Origin: Acidobacteriota bacterium
Lineage (GTDB): Bacteria > Acidobacteriota > Terriglobia > Terriglobales > Acidobacteriaceae
Direction: 5' to 3'
Length of the DNA: 32,960 nt
Assembly (NCBI GenBank): GCA_003225005.1
Contig: QIAN01000362.1
Span: 1 to 32,960, forward strand
Shown: piece after piece, positions 14,200 to 21,259 of the stretch
Layout: the number at the start of each line of letters is the position of its first letter
Numbering within the stretch: position 1 is the first letter of the stretch
Made by a program: the position numbers and the translations under genes
The notes under the pieces: model-generated
The model's database searches: none
The model's input: only the letters and a program-made list of their open reading frames with translations
What the model was told of the DNA's origin: nothing

Positions 14200-17100
14200 T
14201 TAGTGAAAGTCGTGGGACGTGGTTTCCGCCCGGGTTATGAACAGCGGAAAGACGCGTTCCGCCTTTACTGAAATCACATTGTCCTGATTTTGCAGGATGC
14301 CTTCGATGGCCAGGAAACGTTCGCTGGCCAGCAGAAGACGGTTCTGGTGAAAAAGATCGGGGGCAATGATCGCATTCGCTACCCCGGTTTCATCCTCTAA
14401 GCTGACAAAGACGAATCCTTTGGCAGTGCCGGGACGCTGGCGAGTGATGACGCAGCCTCCGATGCGCAGGCGCTTGCCGCTTGGAATAGTGCGGAGGTCG
14501 CTGGCACGGCGAACGCCCTGAGCGTCGAGCCAGGCGCGGCGGTAGGCGACGGGATGAGGCCCGACAGTTAGGCCCGTGCCGTGAAAATCCGCTACCAGGC
14601 GCTCTTCATTGTTCATGGGTTCGAGGGGTGAAGGCGAATCTGGTTCGGGCAGATTTTCCAGTAACGGGCCGGAGCCGCGTACGGCGCGTTCTACTTGCCA
14701 GAGAGCGTCGCGGCGGTGGAGCGAGGTGAAATTTCCAACTTCCAATTTCCCATTGCCGATTTTTGACTCAGAGTGGTGAGAAGCAGAGTCAATGGGAAAT
14801 TGTTTGTGTTGTCTCGGCGGTGAGCCTCCTATCCTGTTCAATGCGCCAATTTCTGCCAGCGTGGAGAGTTCGTCTTTGCGCAGTTCGGGAACGCGACGAG
14901 TCAAGTCGTGGATAGAAGTGAAAGAGGCCCGCGTGCGTGCTTGCCGGAGAGCTTGCGCGGCCTCTTCCCGCAAGCCACGCACATAGCGCAAGCCGAGACG
15001 AAGTGCGATTGGGCTGGCGGCTGATGGCGGATGGATGACGGCTTCCAGCGTGCACATCCACTCCGAGCGAGTCACGTCTACCGGCAGCATTTTCAATCCG
15101 TGCCGTTGCGCATCTTTGACCAGGGCGGCGGGAGAATAAAAACCCATGGGCTGATGGTTGAGCAGAGCGGCGGTGAACGCGGCCAGGTAATGGCATTTCA
15201 AATAGGCGCTGGCATACGCGATCAGCGCGAAGCTGGCGGCATGCGATTCGGGGAATCCGTAGAGCGCGAAAGAAGTAATCGAGAGAATGATTTGTTCCTG
15301 CGATAGTGGTGGAATTCCATTGCGGGTCATGCCGGTGCGGAGTTTGGCTTCAATTTCACGCATGCGGGCCTCCGAACGTTTGAAGCCCATGGCGCGACGA
15401 AGTTCTTCCGCTTCGCCGCCGCTGAATCCGGCCACGACCATGGCCATACGCAACAATTGCTCCTGAAAAAGCGGCACCCCCAGGGTGCGCTTGAGCACAG
15501 GTTCGAGCGACGGATGCGGATAGGTGACAGCTTCGCGTCCCTGGCGGCGCTGCAAAAAAGGATTCACCATCTCGCCCACGATCGGGCCGGGACGGATGAT
15601 TGCCACCTGCACAACAATGTCATAGAAACGTTTTGGCCGCAGGCGTGGCAGGCACGACATTTGCGCGCGGCTCTCCACCTGAAACATGCCTACGGTGTCG
15701 GCCTGCTGCAAGGCGGAATAAACGGCGGGGTCGTCCTGCGGCAAATGTGCAAGGTCCACTTGGTCGTGATAGTGATGGCTAATCAGTTCGAGCGAATCTT
15801 TCAGCACCGCCATCATGCCCAAGCCGAGCAGATCCACTTTGACAATGCCCATGTCGGCACAGTCTTCTTTGTCCCACTGCACCACCACGCGGCCGGGCAT
15901 GGAAGCAGGCTCCAGCGGAACTACGGAGTCGAGTTGTCCCTGGCAGATGACCATTCCTCCCGAATGCTGGCCTAAGTGGCGCGGCAAGTCTTGCACGGCA
16001 ATGCATAATTCGTAGTATTTGCGCAGGCGTGGATGCCGGAGATCGAGCCCGGCATCGCGAAAGCGACGGTCGAGCGCATCGTTTTGGTCGCGAAATTCCC
16101 AGGTGGCGACGGCGGCGGAAATTTTGTGGAGCGTCTCCGGATCGAATCCTAACGTTTTACCCATTTCGCGGGCTGCCATGCGGTTGCGGTAGGTGATGAC
16201 GTTGGCCGTCATGGCCGCCCCTCGCTCGCCATAGCGGCGGTATAGATACTGGATTACTTTTTCGCGCTCATCGCCGCTGGGCAGATCGAGGTCGATGTCA
16301 GGCCATTCGCCGCGTTCTTCGGAAAGAAAACGTTCGAAAAGCAGGTCCATGCCGACGGGATCGACGGCGGTAATACCCAACGAGTAGCAAACCGCGCTGT
16401 TGGCGGCTGAGCCGCGTCCCTGCACCAGAATATTTTGCTCGTGGCAGAAATGGACGAGGTCCCACACGATGAGGAAGTAGCCGGCGAGATCGAGCTTCTC
16501 GATGAGCTTCAGTTCGCGTTCGATCTGGCGGCGGGCGCGATGTTGCGTTTCCGTCGCGGCCCGACCGTAACGCTGCTGAAAGCCTTGCCAGGTGCGGTCT
16601 CGCAGAAAAGAATTCATGGTTTCGCCCTCGGGAACGGTGTAGCGCGGGAACTCATAGCCGAGATCTTTGAGTGTGAATTCGAGACGCGCAGAGAGTTCCA
16701 CTGTGTTGGCAATGGCTCCCGGCAGATCGGAGAACAGTTGCTGCATTTCTTGCGGAGACTTCAAGTAGCGTTCGGAATTGCGTGACAGCAAACGTCCAGC
16801 AGTGGCTAGTGTGCGGTGATGGCGAATGGCAGTAAGTGCGTCACATAGATCGCGTTCTTTGGCGGTGGCATAGCTGACTCCGTTGCTGGCGAGCAGAGGA
16901 AGTCTGAGCATGCGCGCGATCTGAATAGCGGCGCGATTCCGAGTTTCTTCCTCACGTTGGAAATGGCGTTGCAGCTCGATGTAGACATTCTGTTGGCCGA
17001 ATATTCCTACTAAATGCTCGACTTGTCCGAGGGCTTTTTCCATGCCGCCTTGGCGCAATGCGGTCGCAAGTGGCCCTTCGGCGCCTCCGGTGAGACAGAC

Positions 17101-17577
17101 CAGACCATGTGCGTGATCTTTCAGTTCTTCTTTTTGGACCGCGCCTTCGCCTTTTTTAGCGCGCAACTTCATCTTGGTAATCAGCCGGCAGAGATTTTGA
17201 TAGCCAGTGCGGGAGGCAACGAGGAGAGGAAGGCGGAAGGGGTTGTCATTCCGAGCGCAGCCAGGAATCCCTATCCCGGTCACATTGTTTTGAGAATAGG
17301 GATCCTTCGACTCATCCTCGTCACGCAAGCGTGTCTCGAAATCGCTCAGGATGACATTGTCGAGTATTTTGCACGTGACCTCTGCGCCTATATAAGCTTT
17401 TAGTCTGGCCTTTTTGGCCGCTAGATGGAAGCGCGGGACGCCATATACACCATCGGAATCAAGCAATGCCATGGCCGGCATGTCAAGGTGGGCGCAAGTT
17501 GTAATTAGGCTTTCGGGCAGAGAAGCGCCTTCGAGAAAACTAAAAGCAGAACGGGCATGAAGTTCGATGTAAGACAT
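14200..17577 (-). CDS. dnaE2: Error-prone DNA polymerase III alpha subunit DnaE2 (ImuC)
   Basis: 1125 residues. It is the translesion C-family polymerase of the mutasome that works with ImuA and ImuB after DNA damage. The PHP domain opens with Y-I-E-L-H-A-R-S-A-F-S-F-L-E-G-A-S. The palm has W-P-D-I-D-L-D near residues 427-432 and K-V-D-L-L-G-L-G further on, supplying the three catalytic Asp. The C-terminus has an OB fold (I-G-G-C-V-I-T-R-Q-R-P). It is longer than usual (about 1050-1080) because of two in-frame inserts. Residues 74-112 break the PHP domain between G-A-E-V-T and L-P-L-L-V. Residues about 922-955 separate I-G-G from L-H-R-R-D-A-L-W. Both inserts are palindromic DNA, described separately. 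It lies after imuB on the same strand. Confidence 0.95.
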   Translation of the reverse strand: MSYIELHARSAFSFLEGASLPESLITTCAHLDMPAMALLDSDGVYGVPRFHLAAKKARLKAYIGAEVTCKILDNVILSDFETRLRDEDESKDPYSQNNVTGIGIPGCARNDNPFRLPLLVASRTGYQNLCRLITKMKLRAKKGEGAVQKEELKDHAHGLVCLTGGAEGPLATALRQGGMEKALGQVEHLVGIFGQQNVYIELQRHFQREEETRNRAAIQIARMLRLPLLASNGVSYATAKERDLCDALTAIRHHRTLATAGRLLSRNSERYLKSPQEMQQLFSDLPGAIANTVELSARLEFTLKDLGYEFPRYTVPEGETMNSFLRDRTWQGFQQRYGRAATETQHRARRQIERELKLIEKLDLAGYFLIVWDLVHFCHEQNILVQGRGSAANSAVCYSLGITAVDPVGMDLLFERFLSEERGEWPDIDLDLPSGDEREKVIQYLYRRYGERGAAMTANVITYRNRMAAREMGKTLGFDPETLHKISAAVATWEFRDQNDALDRRFRDAGLDLRHPRLRKYYELCIAVQDLPRHLGQHSGGMVICQGQLDSVVPLEPASMPGRVVVQWDKEDCADMGIVKVDLLGLGMMAVLKDSLELISHHYHDQVDLAHLPQDDPAVYSALQQADTVGMFQVESRAQMSCLPRLRPKRFYDIVVQVAIIRPGPIVGEMVNPFLQRRQGREAVTYPHPSLEPVLKRTLGVPLFQEQLLRMAMVVAGFSGGEAEELRRAMGFKRSEARMREIEAKLRTGMTRNGIPPLSQEQIILSITSFALYGFPESHAASFALIAYASAYLKCHYLAAFTAALLNHQPMGFYSPAALVKDAQRHGLKMLPVDVTRSEWMCTLEAVIHPPSAASPIALRLGLRYVRGLREEAAQALRQARTRASFTSIHDLTRRVPELRKDELSTLAEIGALNRIGGSPPRQHKQFPIDSASHHSESKIGNGKLEVGNFTSLHRRDALWQVERAVRGSGPLLENLPEPDSPSPLEPMNNEERLVADFHGTGLTVGPHPVAYRRAWLDAQGVRRASDLRTIPSGKRLRIGGCVITRQRPGTAKGFVFVSLEDETGVANAIIAPDLFHQNRLLLASERFLAIEGILQNQDNVISVKAERVFPLFITRAETTSHDFH
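14743..14802. repeat. Palindromic insert within dnaE2 (13-bp perfect inverted repeat)
   Basis: CAATTTCCCATTG (14743-14755) and CAATGGGAAATTG (14790-14802) are perfect inverted repeats 34 bases apart. Inside them GACTC and GAGTC form a second pair. Next to it on the minus strand are tandem GGAAATT/GGAAGTT units of a kind usual in intergenic DNA. The element is read in frame as part of a roughly 34-residue insert in DnaE2 absent from typical family members. Confidence 0.7.
17244..17356. repeat. Long imperfect palindrome (MITE/REP-like) inserted in frame in dnaE2
   Basis: Ends TGTCATTCCGAGCG (17244-17257) and CGCTCAGGATGACA (17343-17356) are inverted repeats matching at 12 of 14 positions. Inner blocks GGAATCCCTAT and ATAGGGATCC also pair. 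The whole 113 bases resemble the widespread intergenic 'GTCATTCTGAGCG...' dispersed palindromes. It encodes DnaE2 residues 74-112 without breaking the frame. No transposase is present. Confidence 0.75.
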
Positions 17578-17623
17578 CAGCTTCAGTTAAAACCTTCATC
17601 ACTGAGGCACTGCAGAGGAAAAA

Positions 17624-17657
17624 ATTAAAGATTAAAGATTAAAGATTAAAGATAAAG
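17624..17657. repeat. ATTAAAG heptamer tandem repeat between imuB and dnaE2
   Basis: Four perfect head-to-tail copies of ATTAAAG (17624-17651) plus a six-base degenerate unit, followed at 17676-17706 by a CTCTGTGCCTCTGTGCC-type low-complexity stretch. Both lie in the 146-base gap between imuB and dnaE2. A similar TTTATCTTTAATC stretch recurs between imuA and imuB near 19455. Confidence 0.85.
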
Positions 17658-17723
17658 ATCAAAAGCTTTTCAACGTTTTCTCTGTGCCTCTGTGCCTTGT
17701 GGTGAAATGCTTTTTAAACTTTT

Positions 17724-19442
17724 TCAGTCATACGTTCCTTCTATAAACCAGGCTCCACCCAGCAGATCGTGTACTAGCCGATAGAGGGCCACTCCATTTT
17801 CGTTTTGCAGGGCGATGTCCCACTCCTCACGCGCCCAGGCTTCGCGTTCCCACCAATCGCCGGAGATGCGCCACGGTCCGGCCTTCCAAAGCACGTCCCC
17901 TTGTACATCTTTTTTCTTCGCACAAACTACAAATGCAGGCTGACTGTCATGCAGGGTTACAGTCGCGTGTAGCGGGGGACGGAACAGGCGCAAGGCGGTG
18001 ATTGCGGATTTTGTTTCAGCCGTGTCGGTCAACCAGGGAGAGTTCAGTTTTTGATCGGCATCGTGTTTCTGGCCGGTAGCGGATTTCTTCTGCTCTGCCT
18101 CGGCTACAAAACGACGCATGCGAAAGCCTTCGGGACGATATGTATCCAGCAACTCAAGCGAGCCGACTTTGTTTTCCCCGACAATGCCAGCAATACGCGC
18201 CAGAGTAAGCTCCAGCTTTTCCGGCTCCGGCGAAGGAGGACGGAACAGGCCGCCCTGGGCGGAGCGTGGGCGCGAGGGCTCTGCGGCCAGATGAATTTTT
18301 ACAATGGGGGCGCCCGGCGGATGCGCGTTCAAATCCAATTGCAACAATTTGAGAAAAAGTTTGGCGTCGAGCATCGGCAGTGGAAGGCGGAGGGTGCGGC
18401 AGAAACGGTTTTGCCGGGTGGAAGAAAAGTGCTGATTATTATGCGGTGGGTTTTGGGCGAAGCCAGATTTTTCTTCCTGATGCGGCGCATCGCTTTCGCG
18501 GGGAATTCCTCGGTTCTCGATTAAATCGTCGGATTCATCACTCGCTCCAGCTCGGTAATCGAGTTCCAAGGTGAGCCGCAGTTCTTGTGCGGCCAAAGCA
18601 CGTACTGCTAAGCGGTTGCAAAGTTGTTCAAGTAGTCGATTCAACAAGAATGCTAGCGGCTCCAGCAGAACGATGGGATGTTCTAACTCCATCGCTTCCT
18701 CAAATACTAACGCGGGTTCCAGCGGAACCAGCGTGTGGGAGGCCGTTCCCCGAGCTCGTTGCTGCAAGCGCAAGCCTGCTTGCCCCAGACGTTCGCTTAG
18801 GGCGACATCGGGTAGTGCAGCCAGGGCTCGCAAATTGCGCGCCCCCCAGCGATCCAGGGTGGCCAGCAGTTGCTCGGATTTTTCTTTTTGTGTAGCGGTG
18901 AGTCCATCCGCGAACATCACTTCTACCGGCAGAGGGCCTAATGGCTCCGCCTCTTTTCCCAGGGGAATTACGGTCACTCCGGGAAGGCCTCGAGCGGCAA
19001 GCCAGGCAGCATCGGCACTGGCAGCTACAGCAACATTCACGACGAGGCCGAGATCTGCGGCACGGCGAAACATGCGGTGCGCGATAGTCGGCAGCGGCCC
19101 AAAAAGAGATTCCAGACCGGCAAGATCGAGCAGCGCGGTGTCGCAGGCAGAATCTTCCACGCGGGGCGAAAACGACTGTGTACAGTCGAGCAGGGCGGCA
19201 TGCGCGCTGGACTCTTGTAAGGCAGACCGCGGACGCAATGCCAACTCCGAGCATAGCTGTGCTTGAGCTTTGGTCATGCCCGGTGCAATCCCGATGCGGC
19301 CAGCCTTCTCATTTACTGCCCAAACTTTTTCTAGGGGTGGTTTGCCTTCTAGCACGGCTACTGCTTGGGTACGTAGCTCTGGTTCTGCGCGCAACAGAGC
19401 CGCCACAGGAAAATTGGGCACGTAAATACAAGCGAAAGGCAT
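17724..19442 (-). CDS. imuB: ImuB, catalytically inactive Y-family polymerase-like mutasome subunit
   Basis: 572 residues. It is the hub that links the beta clamp, ImuA and DnaE2 at lesions. The start A-C-I-Y-V-P-N-F-P aligns with the Y-family palm, but the acidic residues are missing. Where active polymerases have S-x-D-E, this has L-L-D-L-A-G-L-E, so no polymerase activity is expected, as is usual for ImuB. A clamp-binding-like Q-G-G-L-F lies near residue 394, followed by the P-E-P-E-K-L-E-L-T family pattern. Residues about 298-345 form a low-complexity insert rich in Asn, Ser and His, splitting the little-finger region, that looks like translated intergenic DNA. It starts 30 bases after imuA ends, so the two are probably one transcript. 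Confidence 0.92.
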   Translation of the reverse strand: MPFACIYVPNFPVAALLRAEPELRTQAVAVLEGKPPLEKVWAVNEKAGRIGIAPGMTKAQAQLCSELALRPRSALQESSAHAALLDCTQSFSPRVEDSACDTALLDLAGLESLFGPLPTIAHRMFRRAADLGLVVNVAVAASADAAWLAARGLPGVTVIPLGKEAEPLGPLPVEVMFADGLTATQKEKSEQLLATLDRWGARNLRALAALPDVALSERLGQAGLRLQQRARGTASHTLVPLEPALVFEEAMELEHPIVLLEPLAFLLNRLLEQLCNRLAVRALAAQELRLTLELDYRAGASDESDDLIENRGIPRESDAPHQEEKSGFAQNPPHNNQHFSSTRQNRFCRTLRLPLPMLDAKLFLKLLQLDLNAHPPGAPIVKIHLAAEPSRPRSAQGGLFRPPSPEPEKLELTLARIAGIVGENKVGSLELLDTYRPEGFRMRRFVAEAEQKKSATGQKHDADQKLNSPWLTDTAETKSAITALRLFRPPLHATVTLHDSQPAFVVCAKKKDVQGDVLWKAGPWRISGDWWEREAWAREEWDIALQNENGVALYRLVHDLLGGAWFIEGTYD

Positions 19443-19472
19443 ACCGAATTCAATTTCTTTATCTTTAATCTT

Positions 19473-20375
19473 TTATCCGGCTTTTACATCTGCCCAAGCT
19501 GTTCTGCTGGCAAAAGCCACGGCAGCGGAGCCCACTGGTTTACGCTCCAGCCGGGAGCGGATCAATTCTGCTTTAATCTCGATCTCGTCCAGCAATTGCG
19601 CGTGTGACGGCACATGAGATATCTCGGTTATCGGTATACGGCCGGGGGAAAAAGCGAGTGGCGATTTGGATAAATAGCAACCGCTGTCCGCTTGTAGCTT
19701 CATCACCAAGGATGAGCAACTGCCAGCAATGGGCTGTGGCTCCAATGTGAGCAGCACTGTAGAGGTAGGTTCCACGGCGCGGCGGAAACGAAACCATGTG
19801 GCCAGCGGAATACGGCGCGCTGCTTGTGGCGGTAGATCGGCGAGGTCCAGGGCTACCACTCCAAAGCCACCACTTTCGAGCAGCAAGTCGGTGACGCGCA
19901 GAACTTGCTCCAAACGATTTTCCGCATTTCGCCCTTCCTTTCTTGTTGAGTCGGATTTTTGCCTAGTCGAAAAGTGTTTCTGTGGCGAACTTTCGCCGCA
20001 ACGAATCCATAACAATCGCTCCAACTGCACACCCGCAGCTGCGGCAGATTGCGGATCGAGAGCATCACTAGCGTCGACCAGGGCGCAGAATTCTCCACGC
20101 TGGGTGGCGGCGGACAGAGCGGCTAACAATAAAGCAGTGCGACCCGAGGATGCGGGGCCGCATATCTCGGTTAAGCACCCGCGCGGTAGTCCTCCGGTAA
20201 GCTCATCGATCGCGGCGATTCCGCTGGGAACCATTTCTGGCGCCGGACGCACACTCAGCCGCGAAGCCGGGGTCACGCCCGACATTGAAAATGGTCGCGG
20301 TTCCGGAACTGCTTCTGCATCAAAAACAATATGGCGGCCAAGGGCCGCCGAAGTGGAAACCACTGCGGTAGACAT
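19473..20375 (-). CDS. imuA: ImuA, RecA/SulA-like mutasome subunit
   Basis: 300 residues. ImuA binds RecA and ImuB in damage-induced mutagenesis. G-I-A-A-I-D-E-L-T-G-G-L-P-R-G precedes a Walker A-like G-P-A-S-S-G-R-T-A-L-L near residues 74-84, as in RecA, though Lys is replaced by Arg and ATP use is uncertain. V-T-D-L-L-L-E-S-G-G-F-G-V-V-A-L-D-L-A-D is the Walker B region of the family. A 25-residue polar insert lies just before it. It is first in the imuA-imuB-dnaE2 cluster. A TTGACA promoter and a LexA-like site lie upstream, consistent with SOS control. ATG start. Confidence 0.9.
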   Translation of the reverse strand: MSTAVVSTSAALGRHIVFDAEAVPEPRPFSMSGVTPASRLSVRPAPEMVPSGIAAIDELTGGLPRGCLTEICGPASSGRTALLLAALSAATQRGEFCALVDASDALDPQSAAAAGVQLERLLWIRCGESSPQKHFSTRQKSDSTRKEGRNAENRLEQVLRVTDLLLESGGFGVVALDLADLPPQAARRIPLATWFRFRRAVEPTSTVLLTLEPQPIAGSCSSLVMKLQADSGCYLSKSPLAFSPGRIPITEISHVPSHAQLLDEIEIKAELIRSRLERKPVGSAAVAFASRTAWADVKAG

Positions 20376-20426
20376 AAATATCTCAACGATTTCAGGGAAC
20401 GCCGGGGTAGGACTCCGGAGGCGTAC

Positions 20427-20481
20427 TTTCGTGTTTTGTTCGCCTAAGGAGATTCTGCTCCTACCGTGGACTCGGTGTCAA
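20427..20481 (-). promoter_or_regulatory. imuA promoter with a LexA-like operator
   Basis: On the minus strand TTGACA (20481-20476), 18-base spacer, CAGAAT (20457-20452). Just downstream GAAC-N7-GAAA (20441-20427) differs by one base from the direct repeat GAAC-N7-GAAC used by alphaproteobacterial LexA. Its position over the start of the transcript is right for repression, and the genes are classical SOS targets, but the LexA motif of this organism is unknown. Upstream, AGTATGGGG occurs twice in tandem at 20489-20506. The rest of 20507-20658 shows nothing recognised. Confidence 0.4.
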
Positions 20482-20658
20482 GCGGGGTAGTATGGGGAGT
20501 ATGGGGGTATTTTAAACCTGCCCTTCTAACGATATTTGTTCCAGCGGCTTACCAGCATAACTTCCATCCGTCTAAGCGAGCATCGTGCTGCGTGGGGGAG
20601 TTCGGGCTACCCCCTGCTTGGCCAAACCCTCGAGAAATCCCAATAAAAGGAGTCTTTC

Positions 20659-21172
20659 ATGCAAAAAGTCCGTAGGCTTTTGCCCCCAGGGCTGCTGTTG
20701 TTTGCCGGTATTTGCCAGGCCCAGTCGGCGGTGCTCGACCTGCCCCGGCAGAGCCAACATGCCGTGCTTACCCAGCGCATTGGCCTTACTGACATCACCA
20801 TTAACTATCACCGTCCCCTTGTAAACGATCGCAAGATTCCTCGAAGCGCTGGGCAAAAAAGATGAGGCCAAGGCGGTTCTCAACAAAGCTTTGGATAAGG
20901 CCAGTCCGTTGCAAATGCATCTTTATGCGCGACAGTTGCAAGGCGAAAAGCGGCAGGACGAAGCCTTCGTCATCTTCCGCTCCAACGCCAAGAAATATCC
21001 CAATGAATGGTTTGTGCACTCAGGGCTGGGACGCATCTACAGCTCGCAGGGCGATTTCGACAACGCAGCCAAAGAGATGAAAATTGCGCTCGCGTCTGCT
21101 CCAGATTCGTTTAAGCCGGGGATTCAGGGATTGATCAAGCGCTTGGAGTCGAAAGACGACATCAACAAGTAG
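20659..21172 (+). pseudogene. DUF2911/TPR exported protein gene with an internal deletion
   Basis: It begins with a good ribosome site (AGGAG) and a signal peptide (L-L-P-P-G-L-L-L-F-A-G-I-C-Q-A-Q). The DUF2911 opening L-D-L-P-R-Q-S-Q-H-A-V-L-T-Q-R-I-G follows, then I-N-Y-H-R-P-L-V-N-D-R-K-I. Relatives continue with a W-G-G-L-V-P-Y-G core. Here the frame jumps near 20836 and stops at 20864 as a 68-residue ORF. In the next frame the C-terminal TPR part (F-L-E-A-L-G-K-K-D-E-A-K-A, later S-G-L-G-R-I-Y-S-S-Q-G-D-F-D-N-A-A-K) runs intact to 21172. The middle of the protein, probably well over 100 residues, has been deleted with loss of frame. A terminator follows. Confidence 0.75.
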
Positions 21173-21200
21173 ATTCGCTTCTGCAGACTAGAACTAAAAC

Positions 21201-21228
21201 AAGAGGGCCAGCCGAAACTGGCCCTCTT
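21201..21228. terminator. Bidirectional terminator hairpin
   Basis: AAGAGGGCCAG and CTGGCCCTCTT form a perfect 11-bp stem around CCGAAA, between the convergent DUF2911 gene and the M13 peptidase. On the minus strand TTGTTTTAGTTC follows; on the plus strand TTGGTGTTG. Confidence 0.8.
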
Positions 21229-21259
21229 GGTGTTGCAGTCTTGCCTAAGTGTGACTTCC

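Noticed and set aside
17624-17657. Short tandem repeats as a CRISPR array
   Set aside because: Units are 7 bp without spacers and there are no cas genes.
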